From the NCBI GenBank assembly GCA_036795455.1, contig DAIRET010000101.1:1-10421 (forward strand): 10,421 nt of DNA, in the 5' to 3' direction. A model generated the notes under the pieces. The model was given only the letters and a program-made list of their open reading frames with translations, was not told where the DNA came from and searched no databases. Shown here one piece after another: positions 1-6,589 of the stretch. The DNA comes from DAIRET01 sp036795455 (lineage in GTDB: Bacteria > Bacteroidota > Ignavibacteria > Ignavibacteriales > Ignavibacteriaceae). Position 1 is the stretch's first letter, and each line of letters opens with the position of its first letter. The translations under genes were made by a program, and so were the position numbers.

Positions 1-432
1 ACCTCTTGTAGTAACAACCGTATCGAGTGATTTTGATGAATCAATCATAAGAACAAATCTTTTACCTGATTTAGGAGTTGTATACAGGCTATCCGGATTC
101 AAGTTACCATCGGATAAATTTATGAAAGGATTAGCAGGTTTCTTAGCTAGTGAATCGAATGCTGTCTTAATACTGTCTATAATCGAATCGCTCTTGTAAA
201 ACTTGATTAAACTATCAATATTGTCTGTAAACTTCTTGTTCTTTTTAAAGTAAAGCAGTTGGATTTCCTTAAGATTTTTCATTCTTAAACGGGCTTCATC
301 TTTAACGTATTTCTCGTGAGCAACTATTTCCTGCGGTTCAATTATTGCTACTCTTATTAAAACATAAATAAGTACAATTATAACTGCGTATAAACCGGCA
401 TGTATATACCAGGGGTCGGTTTTTGCTATCAT
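1..432 (-). CDS. Single-pass membrane protein, pilin/pseudopilin-like, C-terminus cut by window edge
   Basis: 144 codons are open from an ATG at 432 to the left edge, so the C-terminus is missing. The start is supported by a GGAGG site four bases upstream. Residues about 11-30 form one hydrophobic segment (GLYAVIIVLIYVLIRVAII), followed by a charged, probably helical stretch with the pattern R-x-x-NLKEIQLLYFKKNKKFTDNI (split around residues 51-75), then a Ser/Asp-rich soluble part. From memory, this helix followed by an 'IQ-x-x-Y-x-x-x-x-x-(K/R)-(F/Y)-T-x-x-x-D-x-L' pattern is common in uncharacterised anchored proteins of Bacteroidota and relatives, and resembles the start of type II secretion pseudopilins; no prepilin peptidase site (G before F-T-L-x-E) is seen. 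The gene follows the ComEA-like gene by 24 nt and is probably co-transcribed. Function unknown; the pilin likeness is inference. Confidence 0.75.
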   Translation of the reverse strand, partial: MIAKTDPWYIHAGLYAVIIVLIYVLIRVAIIEPQEIVAHEKYVKDEARLRMKNLKEIQLLYFKKNKKFTDNIDSLIKFYKSDSIIDSIKTAFDSLAKKPANPFINLSDGNLNPDSLYTTPKSGKRFVLMIDSSKSLDTVVTTRG

Positions 433-436
433 TTTT

Positions 437-441
437 CCTCC
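437..441 (-). promoter_or_regulatory. Shine-Dalgarno site of the leftmost gene
   Basis: Reading leftward, GGAGG precedes the ATG at 432 by four A residues. It is one of only three clear Shine-Dalgarno sites among the eight genes, and it fixes the start of the partial gene. Confidence 0.7.
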
Positions 442-456
442 GGGGTTGTCAAATTA

Positions 457-960
457 TTATTCAATAAAAATGTATTCTTTAATTTTGTTTAGTTTGGAAC
501 TGCCAATTCCTTTAATATCAAGCAGTTGTTCTAAAAACTTAAATCTGCCTATCTGTTTTCGATACTCCAAAATCGCAGAGGCTGTTTTTTCTCCAATGCC
601 GGGTAGCTTAATCAAATCCTGTATAGTTGCACTATTTAGATTGATGCTTTTCCGGGTAATTACCTCCGTTTTTTTAGGAGAATTAAAATCTACCTTGTTA
701 AAATCCAAAACTTCTTGCTTATAATCAACATCAGTTTCGGTAATTTTTTCCGAAGTAGATGAATTTCCTTCACCAATTGCAGATAAGAATAGACTATCTC
801 TGTAAGAATAGTCAAAGTCCCTGATATTTTTTTCTGTGTCTTTAATAAAGATTTTATAACTGTAACCAAGTATAAACATAGAAATCAAGAAGAGCAAAAC
901 TTTTACTTCAACAGTAGTAAAGCCGATGCATGTTGAAATTCTATGTATTATTTTACTCAT
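457..960 (-). CDS. ComEA-like membrane-anchored helix-hairpin-helix protein
   Basis: A 167-residue protein. A short positively charged N-terminus leads into one hydrophobic segment at about residues 18-34, which should anchor it in the inner membrane. A low-complexity linker follows (about 40-104), then a tandem helix-hairpin-helix module at 106-167. The module opens with the family signature INLNSAT, and its hairpins are PGIG (120-123) and KGIG (150-153). In ComEA of naturally competent bacteria this fold binds incoming double-stranded DNA without sequence preference outside the membrane. Many FCB-group genomes carry such proteins without proven competence, so DNA binding is well supported but a role in uptake is inference. 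The start lies 5 nt after the dnaJ stop, with no Shine-Dalgarno, so translational coupling to dnaJ is likely. Classical ComEA is of similar size, around 200 residues. Confidence 0.88.
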   Translation of the reverse strand: MSKIIHRISTCIGFTTVEVKVLLFLISMFILGYSYKIFIKDTEKNIRDFDYSYRDSLFLSAIGEGNSSTSEKITETDVDYKQEVLDFNKVDFNSPKKTEVITRKSINLNSATIQDLIKLPGIGEKTASAILEYRKQIGRFKFLEQLLDIKGIGSSKLNKIKEYIFIE

Positions 961-965
961 TACAA

Positions 966-2123
966 TCAGAAACCGAATTTTTTAAAGAACGATTTTTCAT
1001 CAGTTGAGCTTTCGGTTTTAATGTTAGGCATATCTCCCAATTCTTTCAATAATTCTCTCTCTTTATTACTGATTTTCTTTGGTACAAAAATATTTACTCT
1101 AACAAGTTGATCACCTGCCCCGTGATGATTTAAATGCTGAATCCCTTTTTCTCTCATCCTTAACATTTTTCCGTTCTGCGTGCCCGGGTCGATTTTTAAC
1201 CTTGCTTTCCCGTTCAGGGTTGGTACTTCAACTTCGGTTCCGAGAACAATATCTGGGAAACTAACATAAAGGTTATAAATAATATCATCGCCTTCGCGTA
1301 CAAAATAATCGTGCTGGATTTCCTGAAAGACAACCACTATATCACCCGATTGACCACCTCTCAACCCTGCATTTCCTTCTCCCCTAATCGTCATATAGCT
1401 TCCATCGGACACACCGGCAGGTACTTCAATCTTTACAGTAACTTCATCCTGTACTCTGCCATCACCCGAACATTTTTTACAAGGTTTATCAACCACAGTG
1501 CCTTCACCATTACAATTTGCACATGGCTGGATATTTACAAATTGACCAAAAACCGAACGGGAGACTGTTCTAACTTCCCCGGTTCCGTTACATGCAGGGC
1601 ATGTTTTAGTAGAAGCGCCTCCGTCTGAACCAGTTCCTTTACAGTCCGGGCATTTCACCATTTTTTTAATTTTCAGTTTTTTTGTTACACCGGATGCAAT
1701 CTCTTCAAGAGTAAGTTTAAGAACAACCCTTAAATCCGAGCCGGGTGTACCTTGCGCCCTTCTCCTTCCCCTACCGCCATGCCCGCCTCTGGAGGTAGTA
1801 CCGAAAAATTCATCAAAGATTGATGATCCCCCAAAAATATCCGAAAAATGGGAGAAAATATCATTAACGTTACTAAAACCGTGAAAGTCCTGTCCTCCTT
1901 TTAATCCTGCGTGTCCATACCTATCATATTTGGCTCGTTTATCTGTATCACGAAGAACCTCATAAGCTTCACTTGCTTCTTTAAATTTTTCTTCAGCTTC
2001 CTTATTGTCGGGATTTTTATCCGGGTGATACTGCATAGCCACTTTACGGTATGCTTTTCTAATATCTTCTTCGGAAGCATTTTTTGACACACCCAATATT
2101 TCGTAATAATCTCTTTTACTCAT
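966..2123 (-). CDS. dnaJ: Chaperone protein DnaJ (Hsp40, type I)
   Basis: A 385-residue, full-length type I J-protein that delivers unfolded clients to DnaK and stimulates its ATPase in the cytoplasm. The J domain spans residues about 4-69 with the HPD motif at 33-35. A Gly/Phe-rich linker (about 74-125) includes a basic GRGRRR run. Four zinc-binding CxxCxGxG repeats start at C158, C175, C201 and C215, all eight cysteines intact. The C-terminal substrate-binding beta domains follow (about 225-350). The short tail ends in FFKKFGF. It lies 34 nt after grpE and 5 nt before the ComEA-like gene. No Shine-Dalgarno is visible before the ATG, which is preceded by an A-rich stretch. Nothing in the protein looks degenerate. 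Its usual partner gene dnaK is not in this window. Confidence 0.98.
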   Translation of the reverse strand: MSKRDYYEILGVSKNASEEDIRKAYRKVAMQYHPDKNPDNKEAEEKFKEASEAYEVLRDTDKRAKYDRYGHAGLKGGQDFHGFSNVNDIFSHFSDIFGGSSIFDEFFGTTSRGGHGGRGRRRAQGTPGSDLRVVLKLTLEEIASGVTKKLKIKKMVKCPDCKGTGSDGGASTKTCPACNGTGEVRTVSRSVFGQFVNIQPCANCNGEGTVVDKPCKKCSGDGRVQDEVTVKIEVPAGVSDGSYMTIRGEGNAGLRGGQSGDIVVVFQEIQHDYFVREGDDIIYNLYVSFPDIVLGTEVEVPTLNGKARLKIDPGTQNGKMLRMREKGIQHLNHHGAGDQLVRVNIFVPKKISNKERELLKELGDMPNIKTESSTDEKSFFKKFGF

Positions 2124-2157
2124 TTTGCTTAACCACTTTTTTCATTAACACATCTAA

Positions 2158-2769
2158 TTATTGTTCCGTATTTTCAGTCTGGTTTTCGGAACTGACGATA
2201 ACCTTAGAGTGCCTCAATACTCTATCTTTATATAAATACCCTGTTTCAATCTCTTCAAGAACAGTCAAAGGCTCAACGTCTGGAGCGTCCTTCTGCATCA
2301 CTGCTTCGTGAAAATGAACATCGAAAGATTTGCCGACCGGGTTAATTTTAGTAATCCCCTGTTCATCAAATACTTTAAAAAGTTTTTCATGAACAAGATT
2401 GATACCTTCTTTTGTGGAAGAAAGTTCCACGTTTTCAGAATTTATATACTTTAGTAATCTTTCAAAGTCATCTACAAACGGGAGAATTTTTTTTACGAAT
2501 GATTCTCCGCTATAACGAATAAGGTTATTCTGTTCATTTTCCGTTCTTCTTTTATAGTTATCGAATTCTGCGATTTTACGGACAAGTCTATCTTTGTAGT
2601 CATCCAGTTCTTTTTGCAGGTTATCTACCTTTGTTTTTAATTCTTCAACCTCTACTGCTGCTTCATCAATAGTGCCGGTATTATCATCAATAATATCGCT
2701 TGATTCCTGTTTTTCTATTTCTACTTCTTTTTCTTCTTTTAAATTTTCAACTTTATCTTTATGCTTCAT
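2158..2769 (-). CDS. grpE: Nucleotide exchange factor GrpE
   Basis: A 203-residue protein that releases ADP from DnaK and so resets the chaperone cycle driven by DnaJ. The first 40 or so residues are highly charged and probably disordered. Residues about 40-90 form the long dimerising coiled coil ending in the typical EFDNYKRRTENE. The four-helix part follows, and the C-terminal beta wing at about 145-192 carries the family signature FDVHFHEAV, then TVLEEIETGYLYKDRVLRHS, which contacts the DnaK nucleotide-binding domain. Length is normal for the family. The gene starts 17 nt after the hrcA stop, behind an AGAGG Shine-Dalgarno, and sits 34 nt before dnaJ. The order hrcA-grpE-dnaJ is a familiar heat-shock arrangement. 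Confidence 0.97.
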   Translation of the reverse strand: MKHKDKVENLKEEKEVEIEKQESSDIIDDNTGTIDEAAVEVEELKTKVDNLQKELDDYKDRLVRKIAEFDNYKRRTENEQNNLIRYSGESFVKKILPFVDDFERLLKYINSENVELSSTKEGINLVHEKLFKVFDEQGITKINPVGKSFDVHFHEAVMQKDAPDVEPLTVLEEIETGYLYKDRVLRHSKVIVSSENQTENTEQ

Positions 2770-2777
2770 TAGTCTAA

Positions 2778-2782
2778 CCTCT
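2778..2782 (-). promoter_or_regulatory. Shine-Dalgarno site of grpE
   Basis: AGAGG on the minus strand lies 8 nt upstream of the grpE ATG, between the hrcA stop and the grpE start. It supports the chosen grpE start. Confidence 0.6.
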
Positions 2783-2786
2783 AAAT

Positions 2787-3827
2787 TTATTCCCTTTTCA
2801 AATAATCAGTAAGTACAGTAGCCATATAATCTACTATCGCCATAATTTTTCCGTATTCCATTCTTTTGGGTCCTATAATCCCTAGAGTTCCCGTTACGTC
2901 ATCAACGGAATACTCCTTTTTTACAAAGCTGTAATCTTTCAAATCCTGAGATTCATTTTCGGAACCAATAGTAACTAAAACTTCACTGATCGGGATTTCT
3001 GTTTTCTTTTCAAAAATATGTACAATTATATTCTTATCCTCAATTAATTCAATTATTCCCTGAAATCTTTCAGGGTTATCAAACTCAGGCTGTCTTAAAA
3101 TATTTGAAGTACCTGAAATAACAACTTTTTCGCTTGTTTTGAAGTCGGTAAATATTTTATCTGCTGAATCAATAAAAAGTGTAATTACAGGTTTATCCTC
3201 TACCTGGACATCCCGAAATCTTTCCTTAACCGTTTTCCTGATTTCCGACAATTTTAATCCGCTCAACCGCTCATTAAGGAGATTTTGGATCTCGTTAAGA
3301 TGTGATTCTTTTACCTCTGCATTCATTTCAAGCGTAATTGTTTTTACAAGTCCGGACTTAATTGAGACTACAACAAGCAGTCTTTTGGAAGAGAGTGGAA
3401 CAAGCCTGATATTTTGCAGAATACCGGTATCAAGTTTCGGATAAAGAACGCATGCAACTTGATTAGTAATACTGCTCAATATTTTCGATGCAATCGTTAA
3501 TAATTCATCAGCCTGTTGAAAAGGTTCCAGTTTCTTATTTATTAAAGACCTTTCGGATGCTTTCAACTTCTGAGTTTCCATCAGGGAATCGACGTAATAC
3601 CTGTAACCTTTATCTGTCGGTATTCTTCCTGCAGAAGTATGAGGATGATCGATTAAGCCGAGCTCTTCCAAATCGGACATAATATTCCTTATACTTGCAG
3701 ATGATAACCCTATATCATCCTTCTTGGAGATAAATCTTGACCCGACAGGCGCCGCAGTTAGAATAAACTCCTGAATTATACACCTAAGTATTGCTTTTTC
3801 TCTTCCGGTTAAATCTTCTTGTAACAT
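2787..3827 (-). CDS. hrcA: Heat-inducible transcription repressor HrcA
   Basis: A 346-residue protein matching HrcA along its whole length. The N-terminal winged helix-turn-helix (about 1-75) contains LTGREKAILRCIIQEFI, the helix with PVGSRFIS, the recognition region LSSASIRNIMSDLEELG, and the hallmark HPHTSAGRIPTDKGYRYYVDS. The rest is the GAF-like dimerisation domain with an inserted segment; it ends near MEYGKIMAIVDYMATVLTDYL. HrcA normally binds the CIRCE inverted repeat and represses chaperone operons, and GroEL is needed to keep it active. It is the first gene of the leftward cluster, so autoregulation of hrcA-grpE-dnaJ is expected. However, no consensus CIRCE (TTAGCACTC-N9-GAGTGCTAA) is visible upstream. 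The ATG at 3827 has no Shine-Dalgarno; the LTGRE alignment supports this start. Confidence 0.97.
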   Translation of the reverse strand: MLQEDLTGREKAILRCIIQEFILTAAPVGSRFISKKDDIGLSSASIRNIMSDLEELGLIDHPHTSAGRIPTDKGYRYYVDSLMETQKLKASERSLINKKLEPFQQADELLTIASKILSSITNQVACVLYPKLDTGILQNIRLVPLSSKRLLVVVSIKSGLVKTITLEMNAEVKESHLNEIQNLLNERLSGLKLSEIRKTVKERFRDVQVEDKPVITLFIDSADKIFTDFKTSEKVVISGTSNILRQPEFDNPERFQGIIELIEDKNIIVHIFEKKTEIPISEVLVTIGSENESQDLKDYSFVKKEYSVDDVTGTLGIIGPKRMEYGKIMAIVDYMATVLTDYLKRE

Positions 3828-3837
3828 AATAAATGAA

Positions 3838-3853
3838 ATTTTAGCTTTAAAAT
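3838..3853. repeat. A/T palindrome in the hrcA leader
   Basis: ATTTTA-GCTT-TAAAAT gives perfect 6-bp arms around a 4-nt spacer, ending 10 nt upstream of the hrcA start codon. It would sit in the 5' untranslated leader of hrcA. It could be a weak hairpin or protein site; in such A/T-rich DNA it could also be chance. Confidence 0.3.
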
Positions 3854-3875
3854 ATAAGAATTATTTACTGAAAAG

Positions 3876-3904
3876 TTGATAGAATGCCGTTATACATTGC
3901 CAAA
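3876..3904 (-). promoter_or_regulatory. Candidate promoter of the hrcA operon
   Basis: Reading leftward, TTTGGCA (3904-3898) is followed by TATCAA (3881-3876). This can be read as a sigma70-like pair, TTGGCA with 16 nt to TATCAA, or as a Bacteroidota-like pair, TTTG with 19 nt to TA. The predicted transcript would have a leader of about 40 nt before the ATG at 3827. The -10 part is a weak match in either reading. Confidence 0.35.
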
Positions 3905-3910
3905 TTTTTA

Positions 3911-3943
3911 GTGCATTAAAAGTAAAAATCGTTATTTTTGCAC
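3911..3943. repeat. Gapped inverted repeat upstream of the hrcA promoter
   Basis: GTGCA (3911-3915) and TGCAC (3939-3943) are inverted, and each is flanked inwardly by A/T that can also pair in part (TTAAAA against TTTT). The arms are too short and too far apart for CIRCE. It also overlaps TATTTTTG (3933-3940), which matches the Bacteroidota -7 form TAnnTTTG on the plus strand but has no well-placed TTTG upstream. A regulatory role is possible but unproven. Confidence 0.3.
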
Positions 3944-3983
3944 ATCGGTTTAACATCGCTAATATTTCGAATACCGCCATACT

Positions 3984-3998
3984 GTTAGATTAACTAAC
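3984..3998. repeat. Short inverted repeat in the divergent intergenic region
   Basis: GTTAG-ATTAA-CTAAC has perfect 5-bp arms around a 5-nt spacer, about 140 nt upstream of the rightward gene. It has the size of a dimeric regulator site, but a repeat this short could be chance. Confidence 0.25.
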
Positions 3999-4038
3999 TT
4001 AAATCGGGTTTCACATTTTTTAACTTTTAGCAATTAAC

Positions 4039-4070
4039 TTTGTATATTAAAAAAAAATGTATCAACTTTG
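4039..4070 (+). promoter_or_regulatory. Candidate Bacteroidota-type promoter of the hybrid-kinase-like gene
   Basis: TTTG (4039-4042) is followed after 20 nt by CAACTTTG (4063-4070). The published Bacteroidota form is TTTG at -33 and TAnnTTTG at -7 with about 19 nt between, so this differs by CA for TA and one base of spacing. Transcription would start near 4076, giving a leader of about 60 nt. The first element is itself part of TAACTTTG (4035-4042), a perfect -7 match, so it may instead be a second promoter further upstream. Confidence 0.4.
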
Positions 4071-4137
4071 TAGGTGGTAAATTAATTTTATATACAGCAG
4101 TAGTAATTTTTCAATTAATAGAAAAAAAAGACTAAAA

Positions 4138-6492
4138 ATGCAGATAAATAATATAAACATCATCAAAGCTATAGCGGAATTAAAGAATTTAGCTGGGCAG
4201 CATAATCCCTCCTTCCCCGACGCTCTTTGCGAGTTTTTAATTGAGCAATTCCAGCTACAGTCCGCTATAATTTTCAATATAAATGAGAATGACAGTCTTT
4301 TTCTTTGCGGAAAATCATCCACAGTTAAGAAATCATTTCAGCTAAATAGTGTGTACGAATGTAACCACTGTAAGCTTATAAAACCTGAAGCAGAAAATTT
4401 TTCTTTTTTTAACGACTCGGCATGCGAGATTAAATCAACAGATTATATAATCTATGAAGGCTGTATATTACTTAAAACCCCGGCAAACACAAGGTATATT
4501 TTACGTATCTCTCAAAAAACACCGTTTACACAACTCGACCGGGAAGGTTTACAGAATGTTGCAAAATTAGTTTTGCAATTGCTAAACGATTGGAAAAGCC
4601 AGGTTACAAGCGGTACAAATTTCAGCAGTTTTATAACACGGTTCTCGAATGAGTTCCGGGCTCCCGCGAACAGTGTTCTCGGCTTTACTTCTCTTCTTGC
4701 AGATGATAAACTGACTTCCATGCAAACGGAGTATGTGAAATCATTAAAGGAAAATGCACAAAAACTAACCTCGGTGATTAATGATATAATTGACTACGCG
4801 AAAATTGAAACAGGTATTATATCGACCAACAATGTAAGTACAAATGTATCGGATTTTGTCAATGAGATTGTAACTTCATTTAGAATTAAAACTGCTAAAG
4901 ACACAGTTACTTACGAAGTACTACTTGACCAATCAATACCGGGTTCCCTTAGTATCGATAACGAAAAATTAAAATATGTTTTTAACAGCATTCTTTCTTT
5001 TTTTGCGAAGAAACTTGAAGCAGGAAGTATAAAAATTACTTCTTCATTCGATAAAAACAACAAACTGAATTTTAATATAAGTGAGAACACTTTAGTAATC
5101 CCGCGTGAAAAGCTGTCCGATTTTTATCAAGTTACTACAACCACCGATTCTCAAAAAGATAAAACTACGGACGGAACTCATCTCGGAATTATGTTATCAA
5201 GAAAGTATGTCAATTTACTTGGGGGAGAATTAGATATTTCGAGTGCCCTAAACAAAGGAACCGTAATTACATTTTCCGTAAAGACAGAAAAGTCGACCGA
5301 TATTGAATCGAAGATAAGCCAGCTACCGCAAATACCGGGTAAAAACAAAGTACTTGTAATCGAAGACGATTATGCTACTTCAAAGCTTTTAAGCAACTAT
5401 TTGAATAAATGGAAATATGAACCCACTATTGTCAATTCTGGTAAGAAAGCGCTTGAACTGCTTGAACAGGAACAATTTCTTGCAATAATAACCGATATTA
5501 TTTTACCCGATATAAACGGGTTGGAGATGCTGAAAAAGATTCGGGAAAACAAAAAAACAAGGAACACCCCTATCATTGTTTGTTCGGTTGAAGCCGAGCA
5601 GCAGAAAGCATATATGATGGGTGCAGTTGAATACTTCGTGAAACCGATAAAATACAAAGACCTTGTTGAAGTTATCACAAGTTATAAACTGAAAAAGGAT
5701 TCTAACATCCTTTGTGTAGACGACGACGTTCCGACTCTCAATTTAATTAAAGAAGCTATAGAATCGGTTGGGTTCAATGCAATTGCCGAATCGAGATCAA
5801 CACGGGTTATGAACTTAATCGAAAACATTCATCTTGATCTTGCAATAGTTGATCTTGACATGCCGGAAATCAACGGATTCCAGCTAATTAAACTGATAAA
5901 ATCCAATCCAAAGTTTGCTAACCTTCCTATAATTATTTATACCGGGAAGGAAAACTTTGATGAAGACTTAAAAAGTATCGACGGACTTTTTACAGAGCTT
6001 TTCAGTAAAAAGAGTGCAAATATTGAAGACCTTGCCGGTACAATAAGCAAAATGATTAACCAGTACGAAGAGCCTTCAACACCTGAAGAAGCTGCAAAAA
6101 ATATTGATGTTCCCTCAATATTATTAGTCGAAGATTATAAGCACTCCCAGATAATTGTTACAAGATTATTGAAAAAGAACAATTTCACTACAGTTGTTGT
6201 TGTTGAAAACGGTGCTGAAGCTGTTGACCTGGTTAAAAAGCAAAACTTCGATTTGATTTTAATGGATATGCAGATGCCCGTTATGAACGGCTTTGAAGCT
6301 ACTGAAAGAATCAGGCAGATGCCGGAATATAAAGACACTCCGATTATCGCCCTTACTGCGTTCGCTATGAAAGGTGATAGAGAAAAGTGTTTGGAAGCCG
6401 GTGCAACCGACTATATCCCGAAACCTATTGATAGCCAGGAATTTATTGAAAAAGTTCGGTTTTATACATCCGATAAATTTAAGGTAAAATAA
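4138..6492 (+). CDS. Hybrid histidine-kinase-like protein with degenerate kinase core and three receiver domains
   Basis: A 784-residue protein with no membrane segment, so cytoplasmic. Domains: GAF-like N-terminus (about 10-152), HisKA-like helices (about 162-225), HATPase-like fold (about 230-390), and receiver domains REC1 (about 403-517), REC2 (522-638) and REC3 (659-778). The kinase core is degenerate: the H box reads FSNEFRAP, with Asn171 where His should be; the N-box Asn is Phe288; the G1 box DxGxG is replaced by ENTLV (316-320). The G2 box (GTHLGI, 346-351) and the LGGEL after it remain, so descent from a kinase is clear. Receivers keep the acidic pocket and phospho-acceptor Asp: D453, D572, D710, with S483/T602/T740 and K502/K624/K762. 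It probably cannot autophosphorylate; its receivers may be phosphorylated by another kinase, or the core may be a scaffold. No DNA-binding or enzymatic output domain is present. It ends in TAATAG, two stops in a row. Confidence 0.93.
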   Translation: MQINNINIIKAIAELKNLAGQHNPSFPDALCEFLIEQFQLQSAIIFNINENDSLFLCGKSSTVKKSFQLNSVYECNHCKLIKPEAENFSFFNDSACEIKSTDYIIYEGCILLKTPANTRYILRISQKTPFTQLDREGLQNVAKLVLQLLNDWKSQVTSGTNFSSFITRFSNEFRAPANSVLGFTSLLADDKLTSMQTEYVKSLKENAQKLTSVINDIIDYAKIETGIISTNNVSTNVSDFVNEIVTSFRIKTAKDTVTYEVLLDQSIPGSLSIDNEKLKYVFNSILSFFAKKLEAGSIKITSSFDKNNKLNFNISENTLVIPREKLSDFYQVTTTTDSQKDKTTDGTHLGIMLSRKYVNLLGGELDISSALNKGTVITFSVKTEKSTDIESKISQLPQIPGKNKVLVIEDDYATSKLLSNYLNKWKYEPTIVNSGKKALELLEQEQFLAIITDIILPDINGLEMLKKIRENKKTRNTPIIVCSVEAEQQKAYMMGAVEYFVKPIKYKDLVEVITSYKLKKDSNILCVDDDVPTLNLIKEAIESVGFNAIAESRSTRVMNLIENIHLDLAIVDLDMPEINGFQLIKLIKSNPKFANLPIIIYTGKENFDEDLKSIDGLFTELFSKKSANIEDLAGTISKMINQYEEPSTPEEAAKNIDVPSILLVEDYKHSQIIVTRLLKKNNFTTVVVVENGAEAVDLVKKQNFDLILMDMQMPVMNGFEATERIRQMPEYKDTPIIALTAFAMKGDREKCLEAGATDYIPKPIDSQEFIEKVRFYTSDKFKVK

Positions 6493-6494
6493 TA

Positions 6495-6545
6495 GTAAAC
6501 CTTTATACGTTAAAAGTGTTTACAGTTTCTTTTGATTTGTTGTTT
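6495..6545 (+). terminator. Possible terminator hairpin after the hybrid-kinase-like gene
   Basis: GTAAACCTTT (6495-6504) can pair with AAAG and GTTTAC (6513-6516 and 6518-6523), giving 10 base pairs with one bulged T and an 8-nt loop, starting 2 nt after the stop codon. A T-rich but interrupted tract follows (6526-6545). The stem is A/T-rich and the T tract is broken, so termination may be partial. It would separate the upstream gene from gltX. Confidence 0.45.
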
Positions 6546-6589
6546 ATTAAAATTCATTCACATCATTTCTAATTATTTCAGGGATTTTT

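Larger units (their letters stand above)
3828..4137. other. Divergent intergenic regulatory region between hrcA and the hybrid-kinase-like gene
   Basis: 310 nt without a gene, very A/T-rich, separating two divergent transcription units. It holds a candidate hrcA promoter (3876-3904, leftward), a candidate rightward promoter (4039-4070), three inverted repeats (3838-3853, 3911-3943, 3984-3998), a direct repeat of AACTTTGTA (4036-4044 and 4064-4072) and an A-run at about 4049-4057. No open frame with a plausible start and no tRNA or known riboswitch fold was recognised. Confidence 0.8.

Noticed and set aside
446..724. Plus-strand open frame opposite the ComEA-like gene
   Set aside because: It lies wholly over a well-supported minus-strand helix-hairpin-helix domain, and its product is a low-quality mix of Leu/Ser/Phe with no family signature.
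1311..1628. Plus-strand open frame opposite the zinc-finger region of dnaJ
   Set aside because: It is antisense to one of the most conserved parts of DnaJ; the Cys/Thr/Ser-rich product is what the reverse of that region gives.
3911..3943. Possible CIRCE element
   Set aside because: The arms share only GTGCA/TGCAC, and the spacing is far from the 9-nt spacer of CIRCE; kept only as an unexplained inverted repeat.
5397..5678. Minus-strand open frame opposite REC1
   Set aside because: It is antisense to a clear receiver domain, and its Ser-rich product has no recognisable features.
6184..6212. GTTGTTGTTGTTGAA microsatellite-like run
   Set aside because: It encodes a run of valines in a beta strand of REC3, as expected for a receiver domain, and is too short to be a repeat locus.
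6524..6589. Separate promoter for gltX
   Set aside because: Only loose TTGATT/TTGTTG and A/T-rich matches are visible, with no good -10 or TAnnTTTG element at the right spacing; not strong enough to annotate.
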